Position numbers and translations under genes: made by a program
Notes under the pieces: model-generated
The model's database searches: none
The model's input: the letters and a program-made list of their open reading frames with translations, nothing else
Told to the model about the DNA's origin: nothing
Part shown: positions 1-6,815 of the stretch, in pieces
How positions within the stretch are numbered: position 1 is the first letter of the stretch
How the letters are laid out: the number at the start of each line of letters is the position of its first letter
Source of the DNA: Pirellulaceae bacterium
GTDB taxonomy: Bacteria; Planctomycetota; Planctomycetia; Pirellulales; Pirellulaceae
Assembly: GCA_020846515.1 (NCBI GenBank)
Contig: JADLDX010000154.1
Coordinates: 1-8,932, forward strand
Direction of reading: 5' to 3'
DNA length: 8,932 nucleotides

Positions 1-326
1 ACACTCGGTTCGCTGGCAAAGTAGCCACACCGCCCCACGAACTGATCATTGATTTAGGAGCCGAACGTACGATTCGCGGCTTCGTCTACCTGGCTCGTCA
101 AGACTCAGGCTGGAACGGCGCGATCAAAGACATCGAGTTCTGTATCAGCCAGTCGCCAGATGCCTTTGGCGAGCCGGTTATCAAAACGAAGCTGGCCAGG
201 CAAAAAGAACCGCAAGTCGTCCAGTGCCCAGCCACCCAAGGCCGCTACATTATGCTGCGAGCCCACTCTGCCCATAGCCAGCAGCCATTCGCATCAGCGG
301 CAGAAATCGGTGTGATAGGCGAATAA
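1..326 (+). CDS. F5/8 type C (discoidin-like) domain, C-terminal fragment
   Basis: The 5' end lies outside the window; the first full codon is at base 3 and the stop TAA is at 324-326, giving 107 visible residues. The text begins TRFAGK, then PPHELIIDLGAERTIRGFVY, a stretch with W-N-G, and a closing RYIMLRA before the end. This order (a W-H-T-like start, a hydrophobic I-D-L-G strand, R-Y-[IV] near the end) is the pattern of galactose-binding-like F5/8 type C domains, which usually bind sugars or surfaces. In planctomycetes the domain is often attached to exported hydrolases or cytochrome-like proteins, so the missing part probably holds the catalytic region, but nothing here shows which. The domain ends almost at the C-terminus, so it is the last domain. 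The assignment to the fold is fairly good; the function of the whole protein is unknown. Confidence 0.7.
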   Translation, partial: TRFAGKVATPPHELIIDLGAERTIRGFVYLARQDSGWNGAIKDIEFCISQSPDAFGEPVIKTKLARQKEPQVVQCPATQGRYIMLRAHSAHSQQPFASAAEIGVIGE

Positions 327-361
327 CGCACCTCGCCTCGGCAACGTGATCAATCTCTTTC

Positions 362-529
362 GTAGTGGAACTCGCCAGAGTTCCCGCACTTCATTGGTAG
401 TGGAACTCGTCAGAGTTCCCGCATTTCATTGGTAGTGGAACTCGTCAGAGTTCCCGCATTTCATTCGTAGTGGAACTCGCCAGAGTTCCCGCATTTCATT
501 CGTAGTGGAACTCGCCAGAGTTCCCGCAT
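362..529. repeat. Tandem array of five 35-bp palindromic units
   Basis: Units begin at 362, 397, 432, 467 and 502, exactly 35 bp apart; the fifth is cut at about 28 bp. Each unit opens with GTAGTGG and contains the dyad GGAACTCGCCAGAGTTCC (7-bp stem, 4-base loop), followed by CGCATTTCATT or a near copy. Units 2 and 3 have GTCA in the loop instead of GCCA, while both stem arms are unchanged in all five copies. There are no unique spacers, so it is not a CRISPR array. It lies between the stop of the discoidin-domain gene and the phosphatase gene. It could be a REP-like repeat expansion, a multi-hairpin terminator or a cluster of protein-binding sites; the sequence does not decide between these. 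Confidence 0.9.
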
Positions 530-563
530 CGGCGGCCTGCAAGGGGACTCTGGCGAGTTTCAC
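505..563. repeat. 21-bp stem formed by last array unit and an inverted copy
   Basis: Bases 505-525 and 543-563 are complementary along all 21 positions, with two G-U pairs (508 with 560, 522 with 546), around a 17-base loop. The right arm is therefore a reversed copy of the array unit, GGGGACTCTGGCGAGTTTCA. In RNA this would compete with the small 7-bp hairpin inside unit 5. It ends 19 bases before the ATG at 583 and 55 bases before the ATG at 619, so it would sit in the leader of the phosphatase mRNA if transcription starts upstream, or end the upstream transcript. There is no U-tract after it, so a classical intrinsic terminator is not supported. Confidence 0.75.
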
Positions 564-618
564 ACCGTTCGAAATCCTGTACATGGCCGTCACCAACAAT
601 CGAAACGAAAGCCGAACA

Positions 619-2520
619 ATGCCTGCAGCGTTTTCTAATACCTTTCGACGCAATCGAATCTTCTTGGGTCACGTGGCCTGCTTGATGTGGGCTTGTGGGT
701 TGTGTCTCAAAGACTCCTGTGCGCAGGCTCCCGGTCGAGATCCCATTTCGTTGACTCACGGTCCCATGCTTAGCCAACCAACCTCAACTTCGATGGTTGT
801 TTGGGGACGCACTTCCGATCCTGGTGAGTTCACGGTGCGCTATGGCCAGCATCCTGAACGACTCGATCAGGTTAGTTCTGCTGGAGTAACTGCGATCGAT
901 CACGACAACACGGGTACTGTCAAACTTGGTGACCTAACACCTGACACCCGTTATTACTACCAGATCGCGGTGGATGGGCGACCACATGGCTTGCCTGGCT
1001 CGTTCCGCACATTACCGAGCCAAGAGCTCTCTCGGAATAACGAGCACAACCCCAAAGGCCTGTTTAATTTTCGCTTTCAGATCGGCTCGTGCGCGAATCA
1101 AAATCCGCTGCACGGTGGTGGCCATCGTGCGACAACTTACGAACATTTGAATCAGGATTGGGCTGACAAAGTCCACTTCCATATCATGAACGGAGACTGG
1201 CTGTACGAAGAGCAGCGCATCTATTCGCCTGAAGCCTGGCGTTTGGTTCAAGGACTGAGCGAGTATCCCTTGATTGTGGATGTTATGCCTACGATTGTCG
1301 GTGTGTGGGAGAACTACAAACTATATCTCAGCCGCGGTGTGGAACTGGCCAAGTGGCATCGCCATGTCCCGAGCTACTTCACCTTCGATGATCATGAATT
1401 GGTCAACGACATTTGGGGAACTGCAGAAACGGGCAAGCGACATCGCCGAGCAGTGTTTCGAGAGATCGGTACCCAGGCCTGGTTTGATTACCTGGGCTGG
1501 GCCAACCCGGTGGAGCATCCGCATCCAATTCATTTTGGCAGGGCAACGATGAAGGCGGGCAGCGACCGATTGGTTGACAACCATGCCGACTTCACGAAGC
1601 TGCCGTTAAGCGAAATGCTCAATCTTCACGTTCATTGGGGAACGCCCGAAGCCGGTGCGAATGAGATTGAGTTCGATAATGACGCGGGCAATCGAAACTC
1701 ATACGTCTACGATATCGTTGAAGTGATCGACAAGCACACCCTACGCCTGCACATGCCCGCAAAAATCGATGATCAGAACCTCAGCTACTCGATTGGCCGG
1801 CGAAGTTATGGAAAGTTTCGTGTTGCCAATTGTGAGTTCTTCTTAATCGACACACGGGGTGATCGAGATATGCACGATGTCAAACATCGCGATAAACCGG
1901 GTGTGTCCATGATTGGCAAGCCGCAGCGCGAATGGTTGATCAAATCGATGCAGGCAAGCGATGCCGACTTCTTCTTTGTCATCTCTTCGGTGCCCTTTAT
2001 GATTCCTCATTCTGGAGCCGGTGGCTTTGAGGCGGACGAAGATAATAAAGAAGAAGCCTGGACCGGATTCTTCGATGAGCGTGAAACGCTGATCAACGAA
2101 TGGGAAAAGATCGGTAAGCAGGTATTCGTTATGACCGGCGACCTACACAATAGTTTCGCTATTAAGGTCACCGACCATGTCTGGGAGTTCTGCTGTGGGC
2201 CTCACAATAGTGTCAATCATGTGCCCAAACTGGATGAGAGTGATCGCCCCGCTACTGGCCGATTCAAATTCGGTCCACGAGAATGCGATATTCGCTGGAG
2301 CAGTTACATTCTGCCGGACGTGCCGCGTCTCGAACGTCTCTACCCGTACTTCTGTGTGGTTCAAGTGAATAATGTTTTCAATATGCCGCAGAAGTTGGGC
2401 GAGAAGCGGCTGGTAGCCTATCCTCATCCACAGATTGTGTTTCAGTACTATGATGGACGCACTGGTGAATTGGCCTATGCCGAAGCCATTTCGGTGGACC
2501 GTCAGACCAGCGGCAAGTAA
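619..2520 (+). CDS. Exported PhoD-like alkaline phosphatase (metallophosphatase)
   Basis: PhoD-type enzymes remove phosphate from mono- or diesters outside the cytoplasm using a metal centre. From ATG 619 the protein is 633 residues. It opens with a signal peptide: basic RRNR, hydrophobic IFLGHVACLMWACGLCL, and a likely cut after AQA near residue 37. An FN3-like PhoD N-terminal domain follows (about 40-135, with LTPDTRYYYQI and the GSFRT end). The catalytic domain shows GSCANQ (156-161), NGDWLYEE around Asp193, FDDHELVND (256-264) and MTGDLHNSF (505-513), matching the usual Cys, Asp, DDHE/ND and GDxH metal ligands. About 110 residues (roughly 293-401) between DDHE and FFLIDTRGDRD look longer than in typical PhoD. 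ATG 583 in the same frame (645 aa) is possible; the GTG at 505 lies in a repeat and is unlikely. Neither ATG has a clear ribosome site. The twin arginine is not a clean Tat motif. Confidence 0.87.
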   Translation: MPAAFSNTFRRNRIFLGHVACLMWACGLCLKDSCAQAPGRDPISLTHGPMLSQPTSTSMVVWGRTSDPGEFTVRYGQHPERLDQVSSAGVTAIDHDNTGTVKLGDLTPDTRYYYQIAVDGRPHGLPGSFRTLPSQELSRNNEHNPKGLFNFRFQIGSCANQNPLHGGGHRATTYEHLNQDWADKVHFHIMNGDWLYEEQRIYSPEAWRLVQGLSEYPLIVDVMPTIVGVWENYKLYLSRGVELAKWHRHVPSYFTFDDHELVNDIWGTAETGKRHRRAVFREIGTQAWFDYLGWANPVEHPHPIHFGRATMKAGSDRLVDNHADFTKLPLSEMLNLHVHWGTPEAGANEIEFDNDAGNRNSYVYDIVEVIDKHTLRLHMPAKIDDQNLSYSIGRRSYGKFRVANCEFFLIDTRGDRDMHDVKHRDKPGVSMIGKPQREWLIKSMQASDADFFFVISSVPFMIPHSGAGGFEADEDNKEEAWTGFFDERETLINEWEKIGKQVFVMTGDLHNSFAIKVTDHVWEFCCGPHNSVNHVPKLDESDRPATGRFKFGPRECDIRWSSYILPDVPRLERLYPYFCVVQVNNVFNMPQKLGEKRLVAYPHPQIVFQYYDGRTGELAYAEAISVDRQTSGK

Positions 2521-2580
2521 ATTCATGTTGTAAATTCAAGACGTAAAGCAAAATCCGGCGTCGATCTTAATGTGGGCGGA

Positions 2581-2637
2581 AAACCGTGGGCTAGCGCCCT
2601 GCGGCTAATCAGCCGCAAGCGCGCTAGTGTCCGGTTT
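2581..2637. repeat. Two-arm hairpin repeat between phosphatase and DUF1552 genes
   Basis: Three stacked stems are seen: AAACCG (2581-2586) with CGGTTT (2632-2637), CTAGCGC (2591-2597) with GCGCTAG (2621-2627), and TGCGGCT (2600-2606) with AGCCGCA (2611-2617), closing on the loop AATC. The small internal loops between stems lack full pairing. The left arm, GTGGGCTAGCGCCCTGCGGC, resembles an intergenic repeat that I recall as common in Pirellulaceae genomes, but this is memory and not checked. It may end the phosphatase transcript (no long U-tract, only GGTTTAGC) or be a REP-like element. The rest of the 2521-2705 gap shows no convincing promoter. Confidence 0.75.
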
Positions 2638-2705
2638 AGCCCGACTAATGACCGACGCCCAAAATCCAGCAGAAACCAGCAGCCTTCCGCAGAGCGAGAT
2701 CTTTT

Positions 2706-4025
2706 ATGAGTCCATTCCATCGACGCCAAATGCTACGGGCGACAGGCGTCTCGATAGCTCTCCCTTTTCTGCCTTCGTTGCAATCGGTACACGCGCGGCC
2801 CGACACAGCGCAGGCCGACACAGCGCAGGCCGACGCAGCTTCGAAGAAGCGGATGGTCTGCATCGGCAATATGCTCGGCTTCTATCCAGAAGCGTTCTGG
2901 CCCGAAGCCGCATTGGCAGAGTCGGCGACTGATTTGGCCCAGCACCGTGACTATGAGCTGAACCGCACGACGGCCCCGCTGACCGCCATTCGCGACCGCA
3001 TGACGCTGATCAGTGGCCTGGATCACGGCACCAATGGCGGGCACTTTTCCATCCACACATTCCTGTCCGGCGTGCGCCAGATCGACGCAAAGTCGATGCC
3101 GGATGCGAACGTGACCATCGATCAGTATGCGGCGGATCATGTTACGGGACTGACTCGCTTTCCAACGCTTACCATTGGCAGCGAAAGCGGCATTCACGGC
3201 GGCTGCCAATTGTCTTGGACACGAACGGGCACTCGAGTACCGCCCATCACGGGGCCAGAGCAACTATTCAAACTACTCTTCGTCGGTGTCAGTGAGCAAG
3301 ACAAGCTAGCGGCTGCCGACCGGGTTAGCCTGCAGGGTTCGATCCTGGATATGGTTCGGGGTGATGCCAATCGACTTGAACGGAAACTGAACCAGCAAGA
3401 TCGTGACAAACTGGACGAATATCTACCGTCCGTTCGAGACGTCGAGAAGCGAATTGGCCTCCGTCGAAACTGGCTGGATGTCCCCAAGCCCCAGGCTCCT
3501 TTCGCCGTACCCAAGAACCGAAACATGGTAGAGGATCTACCACTCTTGTATGACTTGATCGCCCTTGCCCTCCAGACCGATTCGACGCGCATTGCAACCT
3601 TGGAAATTGGCGGCGATTTTAATCCCAGAGACCTGGGAGTTAACGGGGACTATCATGCACTATCGCATCATGGACAGCTCGAGGATCGCATCGAAGCTCT
3701 GATCACACTCGAGACTTATCAAATACAACAGTTTGTTCGCTTCATCGAGAAGCTCACATCCATTACCGAGGGTGGACACTCTTTGTTGGAGCAGTCCATG
3801 GTGCTCTTCGGCAGCGGCATGGGCAATGCCAATTCTCACACCAATACGAATTTGCCAGTCATACTCGCCGGCGGCGGATTCCAGCACGGTCGGTTGTTGA
3901 CCTTTGACCGCAAGTCGAAGCACCGACCGCCGCTAACCAATCTGTTTGTCTCCATGCTGCAGCAGTTCGGAGTTGAAACGGACAAGTTCTCCACCAGTAC
4001 TGGGACACTTCGAGGGTTGGCATAA
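2706..4025 (+). CDS. DUF1552 family exported protein
   Basis: This 439-residue protein matches the DUF1552 family in length and pattern. It starts with a Tat-like signal, HRRQMLRATG (5-14), then a hydrophobic run to PSLQSVHA, with a likely cut after Ala30. Family-like blocks are LGFYPEAFWPE, LISGLDHG followed by GGHFSIHTFLSGV, TRFPTLTIGSES, the central LPLLYDLIALALQTDSTRIA, and the end block FGSGMGNANSHTNTNLPVIL with STSTGTLRGL at the C-terminus. The family has no proven function; the fold may relate to DUF1501/sulfatase-like proteins, which is only inference. Just after the cut site a 15-bp tandem repeat writes DTAQA twice (33-42). Its stop overlaps the next start as TAATG, so the two are almost certainly one operon. 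ATG 2706 has only a weak AG-rich site (GAGCGAG) upstream. A Tat signal suggests that it folds, perhaps with a metal, before export. Confidence 0.9.
   Translation: MSPFHRRQMLRATGVSIALPFLPSLQSVHARPDTAQADTAQADAASKKRMVCIGNMLGFYPEAFWPEAALAESATDLAQHRDYELNRTTAPLTAIRDRMTLISGLDHGTNGGHFSIHTFLSGVRQIDAKSMPDANVTIDQYAADHVTGLTRFPTLTIGSESGIHGGCQLSWTRTGTRVPPITGPEQLFKLLFVGVSEQDKLAAADRVSLQGSILDMVRGDANRLERKLNQQDRDKLDEYLPSVRDVEKRIGLRRNWLDVPKPQAPFAVPKNRNMVEDLPLLYDLIALALQTDSTRIATLEIGGDFNPRDLGVNGDYHALSHHGQLEDRIEALITLETYQIQQFVRFIEKLTSITEGGHSLLEQSMVLFGSGMGNANSHTNTNLPVILAGGGFQHGRLLTFDRKSKHRPPLTNLFVSMLQQFGVETDKFSTSTGTLRGLA
2801..2839. repeat. 15-bp in-frame tandem repeat in DUF1552 gene
   Basis: CGACACAGCGCAGGC occurs at 2801-2815 and again without change at 2816-2830; a third, decayed copy begins CGACGCAGC at 2831. 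It adds DTAQA-DTAQA-DAAS directly after the predicted signal cleavage. The unit is a multiple of three, so changes in copy number would keep the frame. It probably forms a flexible linker at the mature N-terminus. Confidence 0.85.
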
Positions 4026-6550
4026 TGCATCGCCTTCGAGCAGCCAGTCTGATGGCTTGTATGGTCGTGATGGCTTGGCACCCATTCCGTTTGCAGGCTC
4101 AGGACTCAGCACCGCGGAAAGTTCGAGTGTTTCTTGAGCGATACTGCATCAGCTGCCACTCGACCGCAGACCCCAACGGCGAACGCGAGTTTGAAACGTT
4201 GGATCTATCCAAAGACCATGTCGACACGCAGCTCACATTGCAGGAGATCATCGATCAGCTAACGCTCGGCGCTATGCCACCAGAGGATGGAGATCAGCCC
4301 AACACTGCAGACCGGCTGAATGCAATTGCGCAGTTAACACAACTGCTCAGCGAAATGCGTGAACGCGTTACGAGCACGGGCGGTCAAACCGTACTGCGAC
4401 GATTGACTCAACGTGAGTATCGAAATACCGTGCGAGACTTGCTGGGCATCGACATGACGATGTTTGACCCGACTATCGAATTTCCAAAAGACAACTTGTC
4501 CAATCATTTCGATAACATTGGGGATGCACTTGTCACGTCGGGCTACTTGCTGGAAAAGTATCTTGATGCCGCCGATCGATGCATTGAAAAGGCGCTACCA
4601 ACTTCGCAAACAGAGCCGCCTGAACGAGATGCTATCGCCAAGCCAGACTCAGCGCCGCGAGAATGGGTCTTCAATAGTAACTTCGGGCAGCAGAATGAAT
4701 TAAAGACAGCCCATCGTTATGCGTTTGACCTCAGATACATGGTGCTCTACGACCATCCGCTCAATGACAAACCGGAAGGGGCCTTTGGACCGCTGCCTGG
4801 TCTGGTAGATGGCGTACCCGTCGATGGTATCTACGAAGTGCACGTGCAAGCTCAGGCCCTGCATCGCGACACACCTTACACGAAACAAACCGTTTATATC
4901 GATCTGGCTGAGCCGTTTCGGATGGGGATCCGTCCTGGCAACACGGCCATCGGTGATATGGTGCACATACAGCCCATTCAACCGCTCGTGGCCGAAGCCA
5001 CGATCAAGGACAATGAGCTCCAATGGTACACGTTCCGAATTCGGCTCGACAAAGGCTTTGCGCCACGATTCACGTTTGAGAACGGCATGCACGATGTTCG
5101 TGGCGCCTACAGCAGAGTCTTTCGAAACCAAGTCGATACATTGCCCGCGGGTGAGCGAAAACGCAAAGGCATTGTCGACATGCGCAAAGCCGTTATCAAA
5201 TTTGGATATCTGCCGCAAATCCGTATTCACGAGGTTCGCGTAAGGGGACCAATGGATGTTCAGTCGCCCACGCGCAGCGAGCGAGTCCTGCTGGGTGATC
5301 GTGCATTTGACGCTGTCCAAGTCCCGGAAATGTTGGCTCGCTTCGCCGCGCGAGCCTATCGTCGGCCAGCAACGGATGTGGAGTTAAGAGACCTGCTCAC
5401 GGTTTACGTAGGTCGACACACAGTCGGTCAGTCTCCGTTGGAGGCTTACAAAGACGCACTGAAGGCGGCACTCTGCTCGCCATCTTTTCTGTATATCAGT
5501 CAACCGAATGACTCGAGCAGCCCCAGCTTGTCTAATCACGGAATAGCCCAACGACTCTCCTATTTTCTTACCTCCAGCATGCCAGATGACGCGCTGCGGA
5601 AACTGGCCGACGCAGGCAAACTCTCGGACAAAGATGTGCTGAAGTCGGAAACGCGTCGATTGTTACAGAGTGACGCTTCCGATGCCTTTGTCGCTGATTT
5701 CTTGGATAGTTGGCTAAACCTGCGAGCACTGGGCAGCATGCCTCCCGATGAAAAAGCGAATCGCGAATACTACGCAGGCGGGCTGGAACCTGAGATGAAG
5801 CAGGAGACTCGACTGTTCATGCGTGATTTGATCACTCGCAATGCCTCAACTCTAGAGTTTCTTCGCGCAGATTATACGTTTGCCAATCGTGATCTTGCAA
5901 AGCTCTACGGAGTTGCCCATCAAGTACCGGTGGATGAGGCCGCTAAGTTTCATCGAGTTCAATTCGGCGACAAGGATCGGGGCGGATTGCTGGGGCACGC
6001 CAGCGTCTTGACCGTATCTGCCAACGGAATTGAAACGAGCCCCGTCATTCGCGGCATTTGGCTGATGGAGACAATTCTTGGAACTCCTGTACCGCCTCCA
6101 CCCGATGAAGTCCCGGCGCTGGACCCGGACATTCGCGGCACTGTATCGATTCGCGAACAATTGACAAAGCACCGTGAGTCGGCGGCTTGCAATCAATGCC
6201 ATCGCAAGTTTGACCCGCTGGGCTTTGCACTGGAAGGATTCGACCCGATAGGTCGCAAGCGTGAATTTTATGATCCGAAGCAAAAGAACAAGATCGATAC
6301 GTCGGGCGTGTTACCTGGAGGCGATCGATTCTCAGGGCCCGAAGAATTGCGCGCTCTGCTACTCAAACGAGATGAATTCTTCGTACGAACTGTAACCAGC
6401 CGCTTGCTCAGTCACGCGTTGGGCAGACGCATCGAAGCGACGGATCGTGCCGAAGTTGACAAAATTGTTTCAAGCCTGACAGACAACGGCTACCGCCTGG
6501 CCGACTTGATTATCGCGGTCGTCACTAGTGATTTGTTTCAGCATCGATAG
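4025..6550 (+). CDS. PSCyt1-DUF1587-1595-1592-1588-1585 cytochrome-like protein
   Basis: This 841-residue protein carries the full family architecture. A Sec signal (LMACMVVMAW, cut near LQA, about residue 25) is followed by a cytochrome-c-like part with haem motif CISCH (41-45) and LGAMPPEDG (about 80-88), whose Met may be the second haem ligand. DUF1587 follows (LTQREYRNTVRDLLGID, about 122-185), then a beta-rich stretch (about 225-410) like a carbohydrate-binding module. After it come DUF1595 (FAARAYRRPATDVELRDLL, from 440), DUF1592 (AQRLSYFLTSSMPDDAL, about 506-640) and DUF1588 (GGLLGHASVLTVSANGIETS, from 651). DUF1588 contains a second CxxCH, CNQCH at 722-726, before RKFDPLGFALEGFDPIGR. 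DUF1585 closes the protein (GVLPGGDRFSGPEELRALL to the end). It is translationally coupled to the DUF1552 gene. A redox role in the periplasm is inferred from the haem motifs; the substrate is unknown. Confidence 0.92.
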   Translation: MHRLRAASLMACMVVMAWHPFRLQAQDSAPRKVRVFLERYCISCHSTADPNGEREFETLDLSKDHVDTQLTLQEIIDQLTLGAMPPEDGDQPNTADRLNAIAQLTQLLSEMRERVTSTGGQTVLRRLTQREYRNTVRDLLGIDMTMFDPTIEFPKDNLSNHFDNIGDALVTSGYLLEKYLDAADRCIEKALPTSQTEPPERDAIAKPDSAPREWVFNSNFGQQNELKTAHRYAFDLRYMVLYDHPLNDKPEGAFGPLPGLVDGVPVDGIYEVHVQAQALHRDTPYTKQTVYIDLAEPFRMGIRPGNTAIGDMVHIQPIQPLVAEATIKDNELQWYTFRIRLDKGFAPRFTFENGMHDVRGAYSRVFRNQVDTLPAGERKRKGIVDMRKAVIKFGYLPQIRIHEVRVRGPMDVQSPTRSERVLLGDRAFDAVQVPEMLARFAARAYRRPATDVELRDLLTVYVGRHTVGQSPLEAYKDALKAALCSPSFLYISQPNDSSSPSLSNHGIAQRLSYFLTSSMPDDALRKLADAGKLSDKDVLKSETRRLLQSDASDAFVADFLDSWLNLRALGSMPPDEKANREYYAGGLEPEMKQETRLFMRDLITRNASTLEFLRADYTFANRDLAKLYGVAHQVPVDEAAKFHRVQFGDKDRGGLLGHASVLTVSANGIETSPVIRGIWLMETILGTPVPPPPDEVPALDPDIRGTVSIREQLTKHRESAACNQCHRKFDPLGFALEGFDPIGRKREFYDPKQKNKIDTSGVLPGGDRFSGPEELRALLLKRDEFFVRTVTSRLLSHALGRRIEATDRAEVDKIVSSLTDNGYRLADLIIAVVTSDLFQHR

Positions 6551-6554
6551 ACAT

Positions 6555-6572
6555 CAGAATGAGCGCATTCTG
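6555..6572. terminator. Small hairpin just after the DUF1592-type gene
   Basis: CAGAATG (6555-6561) pairs perfectly with CATTCTG (6566-6572) around the four-base loop AGCG, only 4 bases after the stop codon. No U-run follows, so it is at best a weak intrinsic terminator or a 3'-end stabiliser. The remaining sequence up to 6691 shows no gene that I can support. Confidence 0.4.
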
Positions 6573-6691
6573 CTAAGCACGTCGACGCGCCCGATTCGGG
6601 ATACCAGGCACATGCTTGAGGAACAGGAGCGCGGCTAGAAAAACAGGATTGCCCCTTCGTCCCGGTCTTGGTAGGTGACCACAAGCTTGCG

Positions 6692-6803
6692 AATTAAAAG
6701 GGGTCAGGTCGGGTCAGGTCTATTTTTACTAGTTTCTTCACGAGATTGATTCCCATGCTATAGCTCCCAACCTCATCCGGAAAAAAGAGACCTGACCCCA
6801 TTT
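6692..6803. repeat. GGTCAGGTC-ended element, copy A
   Basis: It opens AATTAAAAGGGGTCAGGTC, with the ten bases GGGTCAGGTC written twice (6701-6720), and ends GAGACCTGACCCCATTT, so the ends are inverted repeats. Its core (TTCACGAGATTG, TTCCCATGCTATA, CCAACCTCATCCG) is nearly the same as in copy B at 8232-8363, in the same orientation. It carries no gene. Small palindrome-ended elements of this GGGGTCAGGTC type are, from memory, spread through many planctomycete genomes, and may be moved by IS200-like (RAYT) transposases. It lies 13 bases past the stop of the propeller gene and may also end its transcript, because the arms can pair. Confidence 0.8.
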
Positions 6804-6815
6804 CTCGAATGTGCG

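Noticed and set aside
362..529. CRISPR-like array with regular 35-bp period
   Set aside because: The whole 35-bp unit repeats, including the linker; there are no unique spacers and no cas genes in the window.
362..529. LexA-type operators (GAAC-N4-GTTC) in the array
   Set aside because: The dyad has GAAC and GTTC eight bases apart, not four, and the neighbouring genes are not SOS genes.
505..618. GTG start at 505 extending the phosphatase by 38 residues
   Set aside because: The start lies in the tandem repeat, and the added residues precede a complete signal peptide; ATG 619 or 583 fits better.
2733..3263. 176-codon open frame on the minus strand inside the DUF1552 gene
   Set aside because: Antisense shadow of a clear family member; its repeated residues only mirror the 15-bp tandem repeat.
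4700..5320. 206-codon open frame on the minus strand inside the DUF1592-type gene
   Set aside because: It is the antisense shadow of a well-supported coding region; the translation shows no domain or signal that I recognise.
6576..6696. About 40 open codons on the minus strand between the DUF1592-type gene and copy A
   Set aside because: There is no start codon outside the repeat, no recognisable domain and no sign of coding; at most a gene remnant.
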